Shown: positions 34,855 to 44,472 of the stretch, in pieces
Layout of the letters: every line of letters begins with the position of its first letter
Numbering within the stretch: the first letter of the stretch is position 1
Origin: Sedimentibacter saalensis
GTDB taxonomy: Bacteria; Bacillota; Clostridia; Tissierellales; Sedimentibacteraceae
Assembly (NCBI RefSeq): GCF_007830175.1
Contig: NZ_VLKH01000003.1
Location: forward strand, 62,001 to 126,000
Reading direction: 5' to 3'
DNA: 64,000 nucleotides
The notes under the pieces: model-generated
What the model saw: the letters and a program-made list of their open reading frames with translations, nothing else
What the model was told of the DNA's origin: nothing
The model's database searches: none
Program-made: the position numbers and the translations under genes

Positions 34855-35526
34855 TTATTCCACTATGTACCCTATTCCTTTCCTTGTTAGTATGAACTCC
34901 GTAAGACCTGCAGCATCCAGCTTTTTTCTGAGCCTTGTAACATTTACTGTAAGCGTGTTTTCATCCACATAACAGTCAGTTTCCCAAAGTCTTGTCATCA
35001 ATGCATCACGGCTCACGGTTTTTCCCTTGTTTTCCATGAGAAACTGCAGTATTTTGAAATCATTTTTTGTAAGCTCTACTTTTGTTCCCTTATATGTGAG
35101 ACTTGTATCCCCTGTGTTAAGTATTGCCCCCTTGTGCTCCAAAAGATTTGTCTGCCCTGCAAAATCATATGTACGGCGAAGCATTGCCTGCACCTTTGCT
35201 GTAAGAACATTGAGGTCAAATGGTTTTGAAATAAAATCATCTCCACCCATGTTCATGGCCATTACAATATTCATGTTGTCTGATGCAGATGAAATAAAAA
35301 TAATGGGCACCTTTGATATTCTTCGAATTTCGCTGCACCAGTGATAACCGTTGTAAAAAGGAAGTGAAATGTCCATAAGAACCAGATGAGGTGAGTATGA
35401 TGCAAAAATAGACAATACATTTTCAAAATCATCGACACACATTGCTTCGCAACCCCAGGATTTTATATGATTTTTAACAGATGAAGCTATAACCAAGTCA
35501 TCTTCAACAATTAATATTTTATGCAT
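34855..35526 (-). CDS. BceR-type OmpR-family response regulator
   Basis: This 223-residue protein has a receiver domain (ILIVEDDLVIASSV, phosphoacceptor in LVLMDISLPFYNG, PIIFISS, FISKPFDLNVL) and a C-terminal winged helix (ELTKNDFKILQFLMENKGKTVSRDALMTRLW ... NVTRLRKKLDAAG). It is the first gene of the bce-type module and ends one base before the kinase gene. Its likely target is the promoter of the transporter genes. Confidence 0.93.
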   Translation of the reverse strand: MHKILIVEDDLVIASSVKNHIKSWGCEAMCVDDFENVLSIFASYSPHLVLMDISLPFYNGYHWCSEIRRISKVPIIFISSASDNMNIVMAMNMGGDDFISKPFDLNVLTAKVQAMLRRTYDFAGQTNLLEHKGAILNTGDTSLTYKGTKVELTKNDFKILQFLMENKGKTVSRDALMTRLWETDCYVDENTLTVNVTRLRKKLDAAGLTEFILTRKGIGYIVE

Positions 35527-35613
35527 ATAGACTCCTTAAACATTTATTGATAACAATATAACACATAAATTAAAACAATAAAAGAGCAACCGAATTTTTA
35601 TGGCAAAACAGCA

Positions 35614-35640
35614 TAAAAAAAAGCATCGAAATCGATGCTC
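35614..35640 (-). terminator. Terminator downstream of ilvD
   Basis: In the minus direction GAGCATCGATTTCGATGC is followed by TTTTTTTT. A related hairpin (GCATCAAAATTGATGC) lies at 35781-35799, and a GTAGGGG repeat lies between the two. Confidence 0.7.
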
Positions 35641-35672
35641 AGAATATTGACAAAACTAATTTCCCTCACAAC

Positions 35673-35751
35673 GTAGGGGCGTATCTTGTATACGCCCGTT
35701 GTTATTATATAAATGAATTTGTACATGCGGGAGGACAGTAGTCTCCCTTAC
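35673..35751. repeat. GTAGGGG dispersed element, copy 3
   Basis: A 79-bp copy (GTAGGGGCGTATCTTGTATA... to ...CTCCCTTAC). It is bracketed by an outer inverted repeat TTGACAAA (35647-35654) and TTTGTCATCAA (35765-35775), which also brackets copy 6, so the mobile unit may be larger than the inner hairpins. Confidence 0.75.
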
Positions 35752-35803
35752 AATATTGAACAAATTTGTCATCAACCTGAGCATCAAAATTGATGCTTAT
35801 TTA

Positions 35804-37477
35804 TTATTTTATTTTTGGAACTTCAAGCACTGCTCCTCTGTTTCCTGATGTAACAAGTGCCCTGTATCTTGACAGGTAGCCTGTTGTTATTCTTGGTTCT
35901 CTAGGCTGCCAGTTTTCTCTTCTCTTTTTTAGTTCTTCATCAGACACTTCAAAGTCAATTGTGTTTTTGAGCATGTCTATTTTGATGATGTCACCTTCTT
36001 GAACAAGAGCTATGTTTCCTCCGACTGCAGCTTCAGGAGATACGTGTCCGATTGATGCTCCTCTTGTGGCTCCTGAGAAACGTCCGTCAGTTATGAGGGC
36101 AACGCTGCTTCCAAGACCTCTTCCAACTATTGCAGAAGTAGGATTGAGCATTTCTCTCATTCCCGGTCCTCCCTTTGGTCCCTCGTAGCGGATGACAACA
36201 ACGTCTCCTGCAACAATCAATCCTTGATTAATTGCATTTATGGCATCTTCTTCACAGTCGAAAACTCTTGCAGGTCCCTGGTGAACAAGCATTTCAGGTG
36301 CTACAGCCGAGCGTTTTACAACACATGTATCAGGCGCAAGATTTCCTTTGAGAACTGCAATTCCGCCTGTCTGGCTGAATGGATTTTCTATTGGCCTGAT
36401 TACTTCAGGGTCCAGGTTTACGCATCCTTCTATGTTTTCTGCAATTGTCTTTCCGGTGCAGGTAATGAGGTCTGTTTTAAGAAGACCTTTTTTGTTAAGC
36501 TCATTCATTACAGCATAAACTCCCCCTGCTTCGTTCAGATCTTCAATGTATGTGTGACCTGCAGGTGCCAGGTGGCACAGGTTAGGTGTCTTTGCGCTCA
36601 CTTCGTTTGCAATTTCAGGATTCAACTCCACTCCTGCCTCATGAGCTATGGCCGGAAGGTGAAGCATGCTGTTTGTGCTGCAGCCCAAGGCCATGTCCAC
36701 TGCCAGGGCGTTCATGAATGCATCTTTTGTCATTATGTCTTTTGGCTTGATGTCTTTTTCAACAAGCTCCATTATTTTCATGCCTGCGTGTTTTGCAAGT
36801 CTTATTCTTTCAGAATATACAGCTGGAATTGTTCCGTTTCCTTTAAGTCCCATTCCCAGTGCTTCAGTAAGACAGTTCATGCTGTTTGCTGTGTACATGC
36901 CTGAGCATGATCCGCATGTGGGGCATGCCTTCTGCTCGTATTCTTCAACTTCTTCCATGGAAATTTTTCCTGCATTGTATGCTCCAACGGCCTCAAACAG
37001 ACTTGAAAGACTTGTCTTATTGTTTTTAACTCTTCCTGCAAGCATTGCACCACCGCTTACAAAAATTGTTGGAATATTAACTCTTGCAGCTGCCATTAAC
37101 AGTCCCGGCACGTTTTTATCACAGTTAGGAACCATTACAAGTCCGTCAAAACAATGGGCCATTGCCATTGCTTCTGTTGAATCAGCAATCAGATCTCTTG
37201 TAACAAGAGAATACTTCATTCCTTCATGTCCCATGGCAATTCCATCACACACTGCTATTGCCGGGAACACTACCGGTGTTCCTCCTGCCATTGCAACTCC
37301 CAATTTGACTGCATCAACAATCTTGTCCAGGTTCATGTGTCCCGGAACTATTTCATTGTATGAACTTACAATTCCTATCAACGGCTTGTTCATTTCTTCC
37401 TTTGTATGCCCCAAAGCATTAAAAAGAGAGCGATGCGGCGCCTGTTGAACTCCTTTTGTTACTTGATCACTTCTCAT
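35804..37477 (-). CDS. ilvD: Dihydroxy-acid dehydratase
   Basis: A 557-residue IlvD/Edd family enzyme. Fe-S cluster cysteines are in [14 protein letters not shown] and [40 protein letters not shown] and [16 protein letters not shown] are typical. It dehydrates 2,3-dihydroxy acids to the 2-keto precursors of valine and isoleucine, a late step of branched-chain amino-acid synthesis. The T-box leader upstream suggests control by a branched-chain tRNA. Confidence 0.96.
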   Translation of the reverse strand: MRSDQVTKGVQQAPHRSLFNALGHTKEEMNKPLIGIVSSYNEIVPGHMNLDKIVDAVKLGVAMAGGTPVVFPAIAVCDGIAMGHEGMKYSLVTRDLIADSTEAMAMAHCFDGLVMVPNCDKNVPGLLMAAARVNIPTIFVSGGAMLAGRVKNNKTSLSSLFEAVGAYNAGKISMEEVEEYEQKACPTCGSCSGMYTANSMNCLTEALGMGLKGNGTIPAVYSERIRLAKHAGMKIMELVEKDIKPKDIMTKDAFMNALAVDMALGCSTNSMLHLPAIAHEAGVELNPEIANEVSAKTPNLCHLAPAGHTYIEDLNEAGGVYAVMNELNKKGLLKTDLITCTGKTIAENIEGCVNLDPEVIRPIENPFSQTGGIAVLKGNLAPDTCVVKRSAVAPEMLVHQGPARVFDCEEDAINAINQGLIVAGDVVVIRYEGPKGGPGMREMLNPTSAIVGRGLGSSVALITDGRFSGATRGASIGHVSPEAAVGGNIALVQEGDIIKIDMLKNTIDFEVSDEELKKRRENWQPREPRITTGYLSRYRALVTSGNRGAVLEVPKIK

Positions 37478-37539
37478 AATTTCCTCCTGATTTAATATAT
37501 TTTAAAATAATAAACTGATATATGGTCCAAAATAAATAA

Positions 37540-37760
37540 AACCTCTCGTCTCTGAACACATATCATGTGTTCAGGGACGAAAGGTCTTTTCGTGGTACCA
37601 CCCTGGTTCGCGATATAATCGCCTCAATCAAGTCATATAAACTTTATCCCTATAACGCAGGCATACGTCCCGGCCTACATGTCAGCCAGGAAGCTTGGGA
37701 GTGATCATTATACTTATAACACCGATTTTCACCAACCATCGGCTCTCTAAAGTTATCTGC
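37540..37760 (-). ncRNA. T-box leader, probable Ile specifier, upstream of ilvD
   Basis: In the minus direction stem I starts AGAGAGCCGATGG. Aligned with the other leaders here, the specifier is AUC (plus coordinates 37703-37705), an Ile codon. The T-box GGGTGGTACCACG lies at about 37590-37603, and a strong terminator (CCTCTCGTCTCTGAACACA pairing with its complement) follows. The specifier is by alignment and less certain than for Tyr, Val, Pro and Cys. Confidence 0.82.
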
Positions 37761-37964
37761 CAGTATTTTTGTCTCCGTCACAGCTTTTTCATAATTTTTA
37801 TAATTATACCCACCTAACCCACCCTTGTCAATACATTTTTACAGTAAATCCTGTAAATTCTTTTGTGATTTTATTCCAAATTATTAAAATGTACTCACTT
37901 TAAAAACATATTGCTTATTGTGTTATTTACAGCTATAATATTATAGTCGAAATTAAATATTAGC

Positions 37965-38033
37965 ATCAATATAATATGGAAAATATGGTTCCAGAGTTTC
38001 TACCAAACAGCCGTAAATTGTTTGACTATTGAT
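37965..38033 (+). ncRNA. Guanine-type purine riboswitch aptamer
   Basis: The core reads ATCAATATAATATGG, then GTTTCTACC, CCGTAAAT and TTGACTATTGAT. P1 forms from ATCAATA with TATTGAT. GACTAT has C at the specificity position (adenine riboswitches have U there), so guanine or hypoxanthine is expected. Confidence 0.93.
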
Positions 38034-38054
38034 TGGTTCACTATTGTATATGAT

Positions 38055-38082
38055 GCGAGTAGATTTTATCTATTCGCTTTTT
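38055..38082 (+). terminator. Riboswitch terminator upstream of the purine permease
   Basis: GCGAGTAGA-TTTTA-TCTATTCGC with TTTTT is the expression platform of the guanine riboswitch, 100 nt before the permease start. Ligand binding should favour termination. Confidence 0.82.
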
Positions 38083-38181
38083 ATATTATGAGTATTATTT
38101 ATATGTATTTCTAAATGATATTTGGAAATAGTGAACATTAGTGGTTAATATTAATTCCCAAAACAACTATAGGAGGAATTT

Positions 38182-39642
38182 ATGGAAAAGTATTTTAAAC
38201 TTAAGGAAAACGGCACAAATGTCTCTACAGAAATTTTTGCCGGCCTAACAACATTTTTTGCAATGTCATACATCATCTTTGTGAATCCGGCAATATTATC
38301 TGCCACAGGAATGCCTTCTCAGGCAGTGTTCCTGTCAACTATCATAGCTTCAGTCATAGGAACTCTCATCATGGGATTGTTTGCCAACGTGCCATATGCT
38401 CAGGCGCCCGGTATGGGACTTAATGCATTCTTCACATACACCGTTGTGTTTGCTCTTGGATTTACATGGGAACAGGCACTGGCTCTTGTATTCATATGCG
38501 GATTATTAAACATCTTCATCACTGTTACAAAAATAAGAAAAAGTATAATAAAATCAATACCTGAAAGCCTTCAAAACGCCATAAGCGGAGGAATAGGAAT
38601 ATTCATAGCATACATCGGAATCAAGGGAGCAGAAATGGTTCAGTTCACTTCAGAATCTGCAAACATAATCTCAGTTAACGGTCAGACCTTTGCTGCAGAT
38701 GGAACATACAGCAGCATATTCTCTGTTGTTACAAACGGAGGAATTATTCCAGCACTTGTTGATTTTACAAATCCTGCTACACAACTGGCACTCATAGGCC
38801 TTGTCATATTGGTTTTTCTTCTTGTAATGAATGCAAAAGGAGCAATACTTATAAGTATAGTAGCAACAACACTTATAGGAATTCCTTTTGGAGTTGTTAA
38901 TTTATCTTCACTGTCCATGTCTTCAAACAGCATAACCTCTTCATTTGCAGATCTTGGAACTACATTTGGGGCGGCATTTGGGCCTAAAGGAATGCAGTCT
39001 CTTTTCTCAGATCCTTCAAGAATACCTCTGGTATTGATGACAATATTTGCATTCAGTCTGTCTGACACGTTTGATACCATAGGAACATTTATAGGAACAG
39101 GAAGAAGAAGCGGAATATTCAGCGAAGAAGATCAGAAATCTCTTGAAACAAGCACAGGATTTAAATCCAAAATGGATAAAGCTCTTTTTGCAGATGCCAT
39201 AGCAACATCCATCGGAGCAATATTCGGAACTTCCAATACAACAACATACGTTGAAAGCGCTGCTGGAATCGGAGCAGGCGGCAGAACAGGACTCACAAGC
39301 GTAGTTACTGCCCTGCTATTCCTTTCATGCATATTGATAGCTCCTATAGCAGGAATAGTTCCTACAGCTGCAACTTCTCCTGTTCTTATAATAGTTGGAG
39401 TTATGATGATGTCATCATTCACAAAAATCAACTGGGAAGACCTGGAGGAAGCAATTCCGGCATTCTTTGCATCAGTATTCATGGGTTTTTCATACAGCAT
39501 CTCTTACGGTATAGCTGCAGGCTTCATTTTTTACTGCCTCATTAAACTGATTAAAGGTCAAATAAAAGAAGTTCACCCGATTTTAATAGTTTCCACATTG
39601 TTGTTCATAGCAAACTTTGTGATTCTTGCAATAATAAATTAA
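38182..39642 (+). CDS. pbuG: Guanine/hypoxanthine permease, NCS2 AzgA-like
   Basis: A 486-residue membrane protein of the AzgA branch of NCS2 transporters. It has about twelve helices and the motifs FFAMSYIIFVNPAILSATGMP, QAPGMGLNAFFTYTVVF, LSDTFDTIGTFIGTGRRSG and ATSIGAIFGTSNTTTYVESAAGI. It imports purine bases with protons. The guanine-type riboswitch and terminator directly upstream support guanine/hypoxanthine as substrate. Confidence 0.92.
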   Translation: MEKYFKLKENGTNVSTEIFAGLTTFFAMSYIIFVNPAILSATGMPSQAVFLSTIIASVIGTLIMGLFANVPYAQAPGMGLNAFFTYTVVFALGFTWEQALALVFICGLLNIFITVTKIRKSIIKSIPESLQNAISGGIGIFIAYIGIKGAEMVQFTSESANIISVNGQTFAADGTYSSIFSVVTNGGIIPALVDFTNPATQLALIGLVILVFLLVMNAKGAILISIVATTLIGIPFGVVNLSSLSMSSNSITSSFADLGTTFGAAFGPKGMQSLFSDPSRIPLVLMTIFAFSLSDTFDTIGTFIGTGRRSGIFSEEDQKSLETSTGFKSKMDKALFADAIATSIGAIFGTSNTTTYVESAAGIGAGGRTGLTSVVTALLFLSCILIAPIAGIVPTAATSPVLIIVGVMMMSSFTKINWEDLEEAIPAFFASVFMGFSYSISYGIAAGFIFYCLIKLIKGQIKEVHPILIVSTLLFIANFVILAIIN

Positions 39643-39713
39643 AAATTACTTTTGTAACATGAACTTGTGCCTTCCTTAAGAAGGTTCAGTTTCATGACAA
39701 CGTAATAGGATGT

Positions 39714-39791
39714 TGTCATTCTTAGAGCGTAGCTCGAAGAATCTCATGTTTTCAGCAAAGATGAGATCCTTCACTATCGTTCAGGATGACA
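39714..39791. repeat. TGTCATTCT...AGGATGACA dispersed element
   Basis: A 78-bp palindromic element. The left end TGTCATTCTTAGAGCGTAGC pairs loosely with the right end TTCAGGATGACA, and GAATCTCATG/GATGAGATCC pairs inside. Similar sequences are common non-coding repeats in many bacteria. It sits between two copies of TGTGCCTTCCTTA in the 3' region of the permease gene. Confidence 0.7.
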
Positions 39792-39816
39792 GCGTCAGGG
39801 TTTATCAATAGTCTGT

Positions 39817-39843
39817 GCCTTCCTTACGGGAGGCCTTTTTTTA
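39817..39843 (+). terminator. Terminator downstream of pbuG
   Basis: GCCTTCC-TTAC-GGGAGGC followed by CTTTTTTTATT. A weaker relative, TTCCTTAAGAAGG, lies at about 39670-39685 before the repeat element. Confidence 0.75.
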
Positions 39844-40016
39844 TTTATCAGCAAAATTGACATTTATTGCAGCCTCCTTGCAATTCTTTAAAATTCTTTT
39901 TTTGTAATTCTTGCAGAACAACTTGCATTTTATGAACGACTTGATTAATAAATTGCATTTTTGTCCCATTTAAATGCTTTTCCTCAAATTTTTTTATATT
40001 TTTTTGCATTTTTATA

Positions 40017-40045
40017 TTTACAAGTTGCATTTTTGATGCTATAAT
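40017..40045 (+). promoter_or_regulatory. Promoter of the Cys-rich small protein, with phased TTGCAT repeats
   Basis: TTTACA and TATAAT with a 17-nt spacer. TTGCAT recurs at 39923, 39953, 40004 and 40025 (spacings 30, 51 and 21 bp, near whole helical turns), the last inside the spacer. Confidence 0.65.
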
Positions 40046-40077
40046 GAATTATCAAATCAAATATAGGAGGTTTTAAT

Positions 40078-40230
40078 ATGAGTATACAGGTGAAAGATAT
40101 AAGAGATGTTGTTGCAAAAATCAATTTTAGAAAATGCGGTACTATTACATGCATATACAATGTTGACAGCAAATGCATTCAAAAGGAATGTGAATTGCAT
40201 GAAAGAGGACTTAAGCAGGAAGAAGACTAA
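40078..40230 (+). CDS. Cys-rich small protein, DUF1540-like
   Basis: A 50-residue protein from ATG 40078 behind AGGAGG. The core FRKCGTITCIYNVDSKCIQKECELHE has four cysteines spaced C-x4-C-x7-C-x4-C, similar to small DUF1540 proteins (CxYNxxxxC). It probably binds a metal such as zinc. Function is unknown. It has its own promoter and a terminator hairpin at 40265-40302. Confidence 0.68.
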   Translation: MSIQVKDIRDVVAKINFRKCGTITCIYNVDSKCIQKECELHERGLKQEED

Positions 40231-40264
40231 GAAAGCGGATTGATCATATGAAATCAAAAGAATA

Positions 40265-40302
40265 AAAAGCGGAAATATCATGTTGATAATTCCGCTTTTA
40301 TA
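40265..40302. terminator. Bidirectional terminator between the Cys-rich gene and sulP
   Basis: AAAAGCGGAAATATCA-TGT-TGATAATTCCGCTTTT, between convergent genes, with T runs in both directions. Confidence 0.75.
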
Positions 40303-40315
40303 TTTCAAACATTTA

Positions 40316-41962
40316 TTATATGGCTATTTTTTCAGTTTGTATTATGTTTAAGTATCTGAATGCTTCAATTGCATCCCAGAAGAAGCACTCTTCTCCTATG
40401 ATATCAGTAAATCCTGACTGGTCAAACATTTCTTTTACATTGTCCTGAACACCGCAAAACATCATTTTTGTCCCTATTTTGGATATTTTATTTACAACTT
40501 CCTTAAATTCAATGATTGCTGACTCATCTATACTGGTTACAGCTCTCATGGATATTATCATGTTTTCAGCCTCTATTGAATGTTCAACCAACTGCTCTAG
40601 CTTTTCTCTGGTAATGAAGAACAAAGGCCCTGTCAGGTACACAATTATTGTATCAGAGCAATCTTCGGCAACATCATGTCCCTTGATTCTCTTCAAGTCA
40701 ACCTTGCTCACATCAATTTTCAAATCGCTGTTTTTCATAACAAATGTCATGATTCCTAAGAGTACTCCTATTAAAATTGCAATGGTAAGGTCAAACATGA
40801 CAGTTGCAACCATTGTAATTGCAAATTCCAAAATTGCATTCCCAAATTTTTTATCAAATATGTATTTTATTTCATTCCATTCGTTCATGCGCCAGGCAGT
40901 TACCATCAGAACTCCGGCCAGTGCAGCCATTGGTATCCTGGAGATAAACTTTCCCAGGAAAAGCATGGATAAAAGAAGTCCTGCTGACTGTACCAATGAA
41001 ACCATTCTTGTTTGCCCGCCTGATTTGAGTCCAACGCTTGTCCTTGCCAGAACCGCTGATGCAGGTATTCCTCCGAAAAATGGAATGATCATGTTCCCTA
41101 ATCCCTGAGCTATGAGCTCCCTGTCAGCTTTTAAAGGCTCATTTTTTATTTTTCCCGCAGAAGCACCACATAGTAAGCTTTCAATCATGCACAGTATTGC
41201 AACGCTAAGGGCCGGGCTTAAAAGCTTAAACACCATTCCCAAAGACAAGCTTCCCAGGGAAAGTCTGTTTTCAAGGAATATGGTGCTTGGTATTTCTCCA
41301 ACCAGCTTAACAGGAAAACCAACAACCCAATTTAAAGCAAGAGCAATTATTAGTCCTGCCAGTGATGACGGAACTTTTGCATTCCATTTCTTAGGCCAGA
41401 ATATCATGATTGCCATAACCAAGACACCTATTAGAACTGCATATATGTTTGGCGAAAATCCAAGTCTTCCATAGGATAATATTTTTTCAATATTGTCAGA
41501 TCCCACAGAAGTTGTACCAAAAAAATTGTCAATCTGGCCAAGAGCAATAATGACTGCAATACCAGATGTAAACCCTGTTATAACAGGTGCCGGAATAAAA
41601 GATACAAGTTTTCCGAAATGAAATACAGCAGCCAGCAAAAGCAAAATACCGGATATGAAACCTGTTATAAAAATCCCCTCAGAACCAAAGCTTGCATAGA
41701 CTGAAGCTAAAATAGCAATCATTGTTCCCGTAGGACCGGACACCTGGTAAGATGCACCTGCAAGGCCACCCATTACAATTCCTGCAAGTATTGCTGAAAT
41801 AATGCCGGAAGGCGCACCTGCTCCTGAGCTTACGCCAAATGCAAGAGCCAATGGCAGCGCCACAGCTGTTACAGTAAGTCCCGCCATTACATCCTGTGAT
41901 AATTTTTTGTTGTTGTAATCCTTGAATTCAAGCCTTAAATCTTGAAAATACTGTTTTACCAT
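40316..41962 (-). CDS. SulP-family anion transporter with STAS domain
   Basis: From ATG 41962 (GGAGAG site just before MVKQYFQDL) this is a 548-residue SLC26/SulP protein. About 12 to 14 membrane segments (about 25-420) include LAFGVSSGAGAPSGIISAILAGIV and SGPTGTMIAILASV. A cytoplasmic STAS domain (about 440-530) ends the protein. SulP proteins import sulfate, bicarbonate or other anions; the substrate is not identified. It is a single-gene unit. Confidence 0.9.
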   Translation of the reverse strand: MVKQYFQDLRLEFKDYNNKKLSQDVMAGLTVTAVALPLALAFGVSSGAGAPSGIISAILAGIVMGGLAGASYQVSGPTGTMIAILASVYASFGSEGIFITGFISGILLLLAAVFHFGKLVSFIPAPVITGFTSGIAVIIALGQIDNFFGTTSVGSDNIEKILSYGRLGFSPNIYAVLIGVLVMAIMIFWPKKWNAKVPSSLAGLIIALALNWVVGFPVKLVGEIPSTIFLENRLSLGSLSLGMVFKLLSPALSVAILCMIESLLCGASAGKIKNEPLKADRELIAQGLGNMIIPFFGGIPASAVLARTSVGLKSGGQTRMVSLVQSAGLLLSMLFLGKFISRIPMAALAGVLMVTAWRMNEWNEIKYIFDKKFGNAILEFAITMVATVMFDLTIAILIGVLLGIMTFVMKNSDLKIDVSKVDLKRIKGHDVAEDCSDTIIVYLTGPLFFITREKLEQLVEHSIEAENMIISMRAVTSIDESAIIEFKEVVNKISKIGTKMMFCGVQDNVKEMFDQSGFTDIIGEECFFWDAIEAFRYLNIIQTEKIAI

Positions 41963-42037
41963 TTTTCTCTCCATAATAATTGTTTTCTAAATATGATACC
42001 AAATGAATATTATCACTTTCGATTGGTAAGTGCAACA

Positions 42038-42093
42038 AAAAAACCGCTGAATTTTCAATGAATTTCATGAAAACATTTCCACGGTTTTTTTAT
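42038..42093 (-). terminator. Terminator of the DUF4179 gene
   Basis: AAAAAAACCG...CGGTTTTTTT brackets the gap between the 3' end of the DUF4179 gene and the sulP start region. In the minus direction the T run follows the stem. Confidence 0.55.
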
Positions 42094-42103
42094 AAAGTTT
42101 CAT

Positions 42104-43552
42104 TTATTTGTTAATTGTCACTTCTGTTCCAGAAATTATTACGGACTTAATGTTGTTTACATCAACAGGCTTTTGAAAAATCGTGTTTAATGTTGATGTG
42201 AGCGGCCTTGTGCTTGTGCCCCAGCTTGACAATTCAACAGTACTTCCGTCTTTCATGACGACACTTACAGCGCCGTAAAAATTGTGTCCTCTGTTTTTTA
42301 TGTTATCGATTATGTCGTTGTTGAGCTTCACGGTCAATGAAATTGGTGAAATTTTTAACTCTTTAATCAAATACCTTTTTCCTTCTACTTCAATTATCTT
42401 GTTTACATTATAAGTCCTGGTGGCATTTTTGTAGTCAGCCTTAAACGTCACTTCCCAGGTTCCCATAGTTGTGGCCTTCTTGTTTATTGTGTTGTACACA
42501 AAATCATAATTTGCAAGTTCTTCCATGTTTTTTATGTCAAATATGAAGTAGTCGTATTGTTTTCCCTCATATTCCTCAGATATAGAATATTCATTGTATT
42601 TTCTGTCATCAGCATCAACCTTGTTCTCAAAATAAAAATCGCCCAGACTTAAATTCCCGTATTCTTCTCTCAAAATTCTTATGCACAACTTTCCTTCTGC
42701 AAATCCAATGTTGTCAACAATTATTCCCTTATTCTCCTCTATGTTGTCTTCCGTGTAAATATCATCGTTGTTGTAAGGAAGAATTTGTGAAGGAATAATG
42801 TTGTTCATAAATTCTATTTTCTGTTGTTCTTCTTCCGATGCCTGAGGGTCTTTAGGTATACGCATTGATTCCTTGTATCTGTTTTCTACAAGAACTTGAT
42901 TTTGATAATCTGCATTTCTCTTTAAAAATCCGTATGTGTCAAAATCAGCAGCAGGATTTTCTATTGTGTATTCAGTGAAATTATTGGCCCTAAGCGTCAG
43001 CTTCTTTCCTGCAGATTTTCTTTCAGTATTTCCAACAAGCAGGAATGTGGCCTTGTTGTCAACCGGATCTTCGTCTTCAGTCATATACCATGTGTATCCG
43101 CCTGATCCTCCAAAGTCAAGGTTGAGATTTTCAAATTCAATATTTCCATTTTCCGAAAATCTTTCACCATTTTCCTTTATGACTTCAAATATGATGTAAA
43201 AAGAATTCTCATCTCCCACCATGTTTGCAACATTTAATGTTACTCCGTTTGAAGTAGAACTTTTATCAATCACAGTACCCATGTCATTGACATACTTTAT
43301 GTTTTCTCCGAAAAGCCTGTAATAAATGTTTGAAAGTCCTCCCTGGGCAAATACTGCAGCAAAGGAAAGAACCAAAATAAAAGACGCAGCAAGAGGAATT
43401 ATGAATTTCTTTTTTGTGGATTTTTTTGAGTTTATTTTTGATAAAGTCAATTTTTTTATTCTTTCAAGTTCAATTTCCGTGATATTTTCTTCATGAATAT
43501 TTATATCTTCATGCAAAGAGAAATCATCAAAAAGATCATCTGTTTTTTTCAT
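42104..43552 (-). CDS. DUF4179-type membrane-anchored anti-sigma-like protein
   Basis: This 482-residue protein has a short cytoplasmic acidic N-terminus (MKKTDDLFDDFSLHEDINIHEENITE), one membrane helix (FIIPLAASFILVLSFAAVFAQGG) and a large extracellular part with a DUF4179-like domain (GDENSFYIIFEVIKENGERF) and a DUF5643-like C-terminus. It follows an ECF-type sigma gene by 14 nt. Proteins of this layout are taken to act as anti-sigma factors that sense an envelope signal; the signal is unknown. Confidence 0.82.
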   Translation of the reverse strand: MKKTDDLFDDFSLHEDINIHEENITEIELERIKKLTLSKINSKKSTKKKFIIPLAASFILVLSFAAVFAQGGLSNIYYRLFGENIKYVNDMGTVIDKSSTSNGVTLNVANMVGDENSFYIIFEVIKENGERFSENGNIEFENLNLDFGGSGGYTWYMTEDEDPVDNKATFLLVGNTERKSAGKKLTLRANNFTEYTIENPAADFDTYGFLKRNADYQNQVLVENRYKESMRIPKDPQASEEEQQKIEFMNNIIPSQILPYNNDDIYTEDNIEENKGIIVDNIGFAEGKLCIRILREEYGNLSLGDFYFENKVDADDRKYNEYSISEEYEGKQYDYFIFDIKNMEELANYDFVYNTINKKATTMGTWEVTFKADYKNATRTYNVNKIIEVEGKRYLIKELKISPISLTVKLNNDIIDNIKNRGHNFYGAVSVVMKDGSTVELSSWGTSTRPLTSTLNTIFQKPVDVNNIKSVIISGTEVTINK

Positions 43553-43566
43553 ATCTATTTCCTTTC

Positions 43567-44118
43567 CTATATTATAATTCCATTTTCAAGAAGAGCGAGC
43601 TTAAGATTTTCTTTTCCTCTGTACAATTTGTTTTCAACCATCTTTGCATTCAACCCTAAAGTTTCTGCAATATCCTTCACAGTTTCATACAAGTAGTAAC
43701 GTCTTATGAAAATGTCCTTGTCAGGCTGAGGCAGACTGTAAATTGTTTCTTTTATGATTTTTTTATTTATTATGGCTGACACTTCATCATCCATGTCAAA
43801 ATCCAGCTCCAGCCCGCTTTCCTCCAGGGGGATAATTTCTGTATGGTTCATTTTGCGTTTAAACTTGTTAATGCAAACAAACCTCGCTATGGAAATTATA
43901 TAATTTTTAAGAATTCCCTTGTCCTTATTGTAATTGTCTATGGATTTCCAAAGTTCAACAAACACATCAGATACGCATTCCTCAATATCCTGCTGGTTTT
44001 CATAGCCAATTATCCTCACAGCTATGGTCTTTACAAGGCCGCCATACTGTTCAATGGCACAGGACAGTCCCCTGGAGGGATTCTTCTTAAGAAGTTTTAT
44101 TAAATTATCGTCATTCAT
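43567..44118 (-). CDS. ECF-type RNA polymerase sigma factor
   Basis: From ATG 44118 (MNDDNLIKLLKKNPS, GGAGGG site) this is about 183 residues. Region 2 shows DIEECVSDVFVELWKSIDNYNKDKGILKNYIISIARFVCINKFKRK and region 4 IYSLPQPDKDIFIRRYYLYETVKDIAETLGLNAKMVENKLYRGKENLK. It should direct RNA polymerase to a small regulon, usually including its own operon, and be held by the membrane protein encoded next. An in-frame ATG at 44130 is an alternative start. Confidence 0.9.
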   Translation of the reverse strand: MNDDNLIKLLKKNPSRGLSCAIEQYGGLVKTIAVRIIGYENQQDIEECVSDVFVELWKSIDNYNKDKGILKNYIISIARFVCINKFKRKMNHTEIIPLEESGLELDFDMDDEVSAIINKKIIKETIYSLPQPDKDIFIRRYYLYETVKDIAETLGLNAKMVENKLYRGKENLKLALLENGIII

Positions 44119-44244
44119 CATACCCTCCATTTATTCTCTCATATATATATTCACATATTAAGCAGTTTTCACTCACCATTATAACAAAAAAGTTTATTAT
44201 TACAAATACCCTGAGAATATCAGAAACATTAAATAATAATAGCC

Positions 44245-44428
44245 GTAGGGGCGGACCTCGTGTCCGCCCGCTGTTGAATAAAAAACATCCCCAGCAATAT
44301 TAATCCGCCTGTCCAATAAAAAAACGGCTCATTATAAAATGAGCCGCTAAATTATTGATATACATTTTGTGTCGCCCGTTTTTTTCAATAACATCTAATA
44401 TTCGGGAGAACACGAGGTTCTCCCCTAC
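44245..44428. repeat. GTAGGGG dispersed element, copy 4, long form
   Basis: A 184-bp copy with the usual GTAGGGGCGGAC and CTCCCCTAC ends but about 100 bp of extra sequence in the middle, including an AACGGCTCATT/AATGAGCCG hairpin. It forms a direct repeat with copy 5. Confidence 0.8.
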
Positions 44429-44472
44429 AACCTGTGATTTCAAATTCATGGTGAGATATTAATTCATTATAC

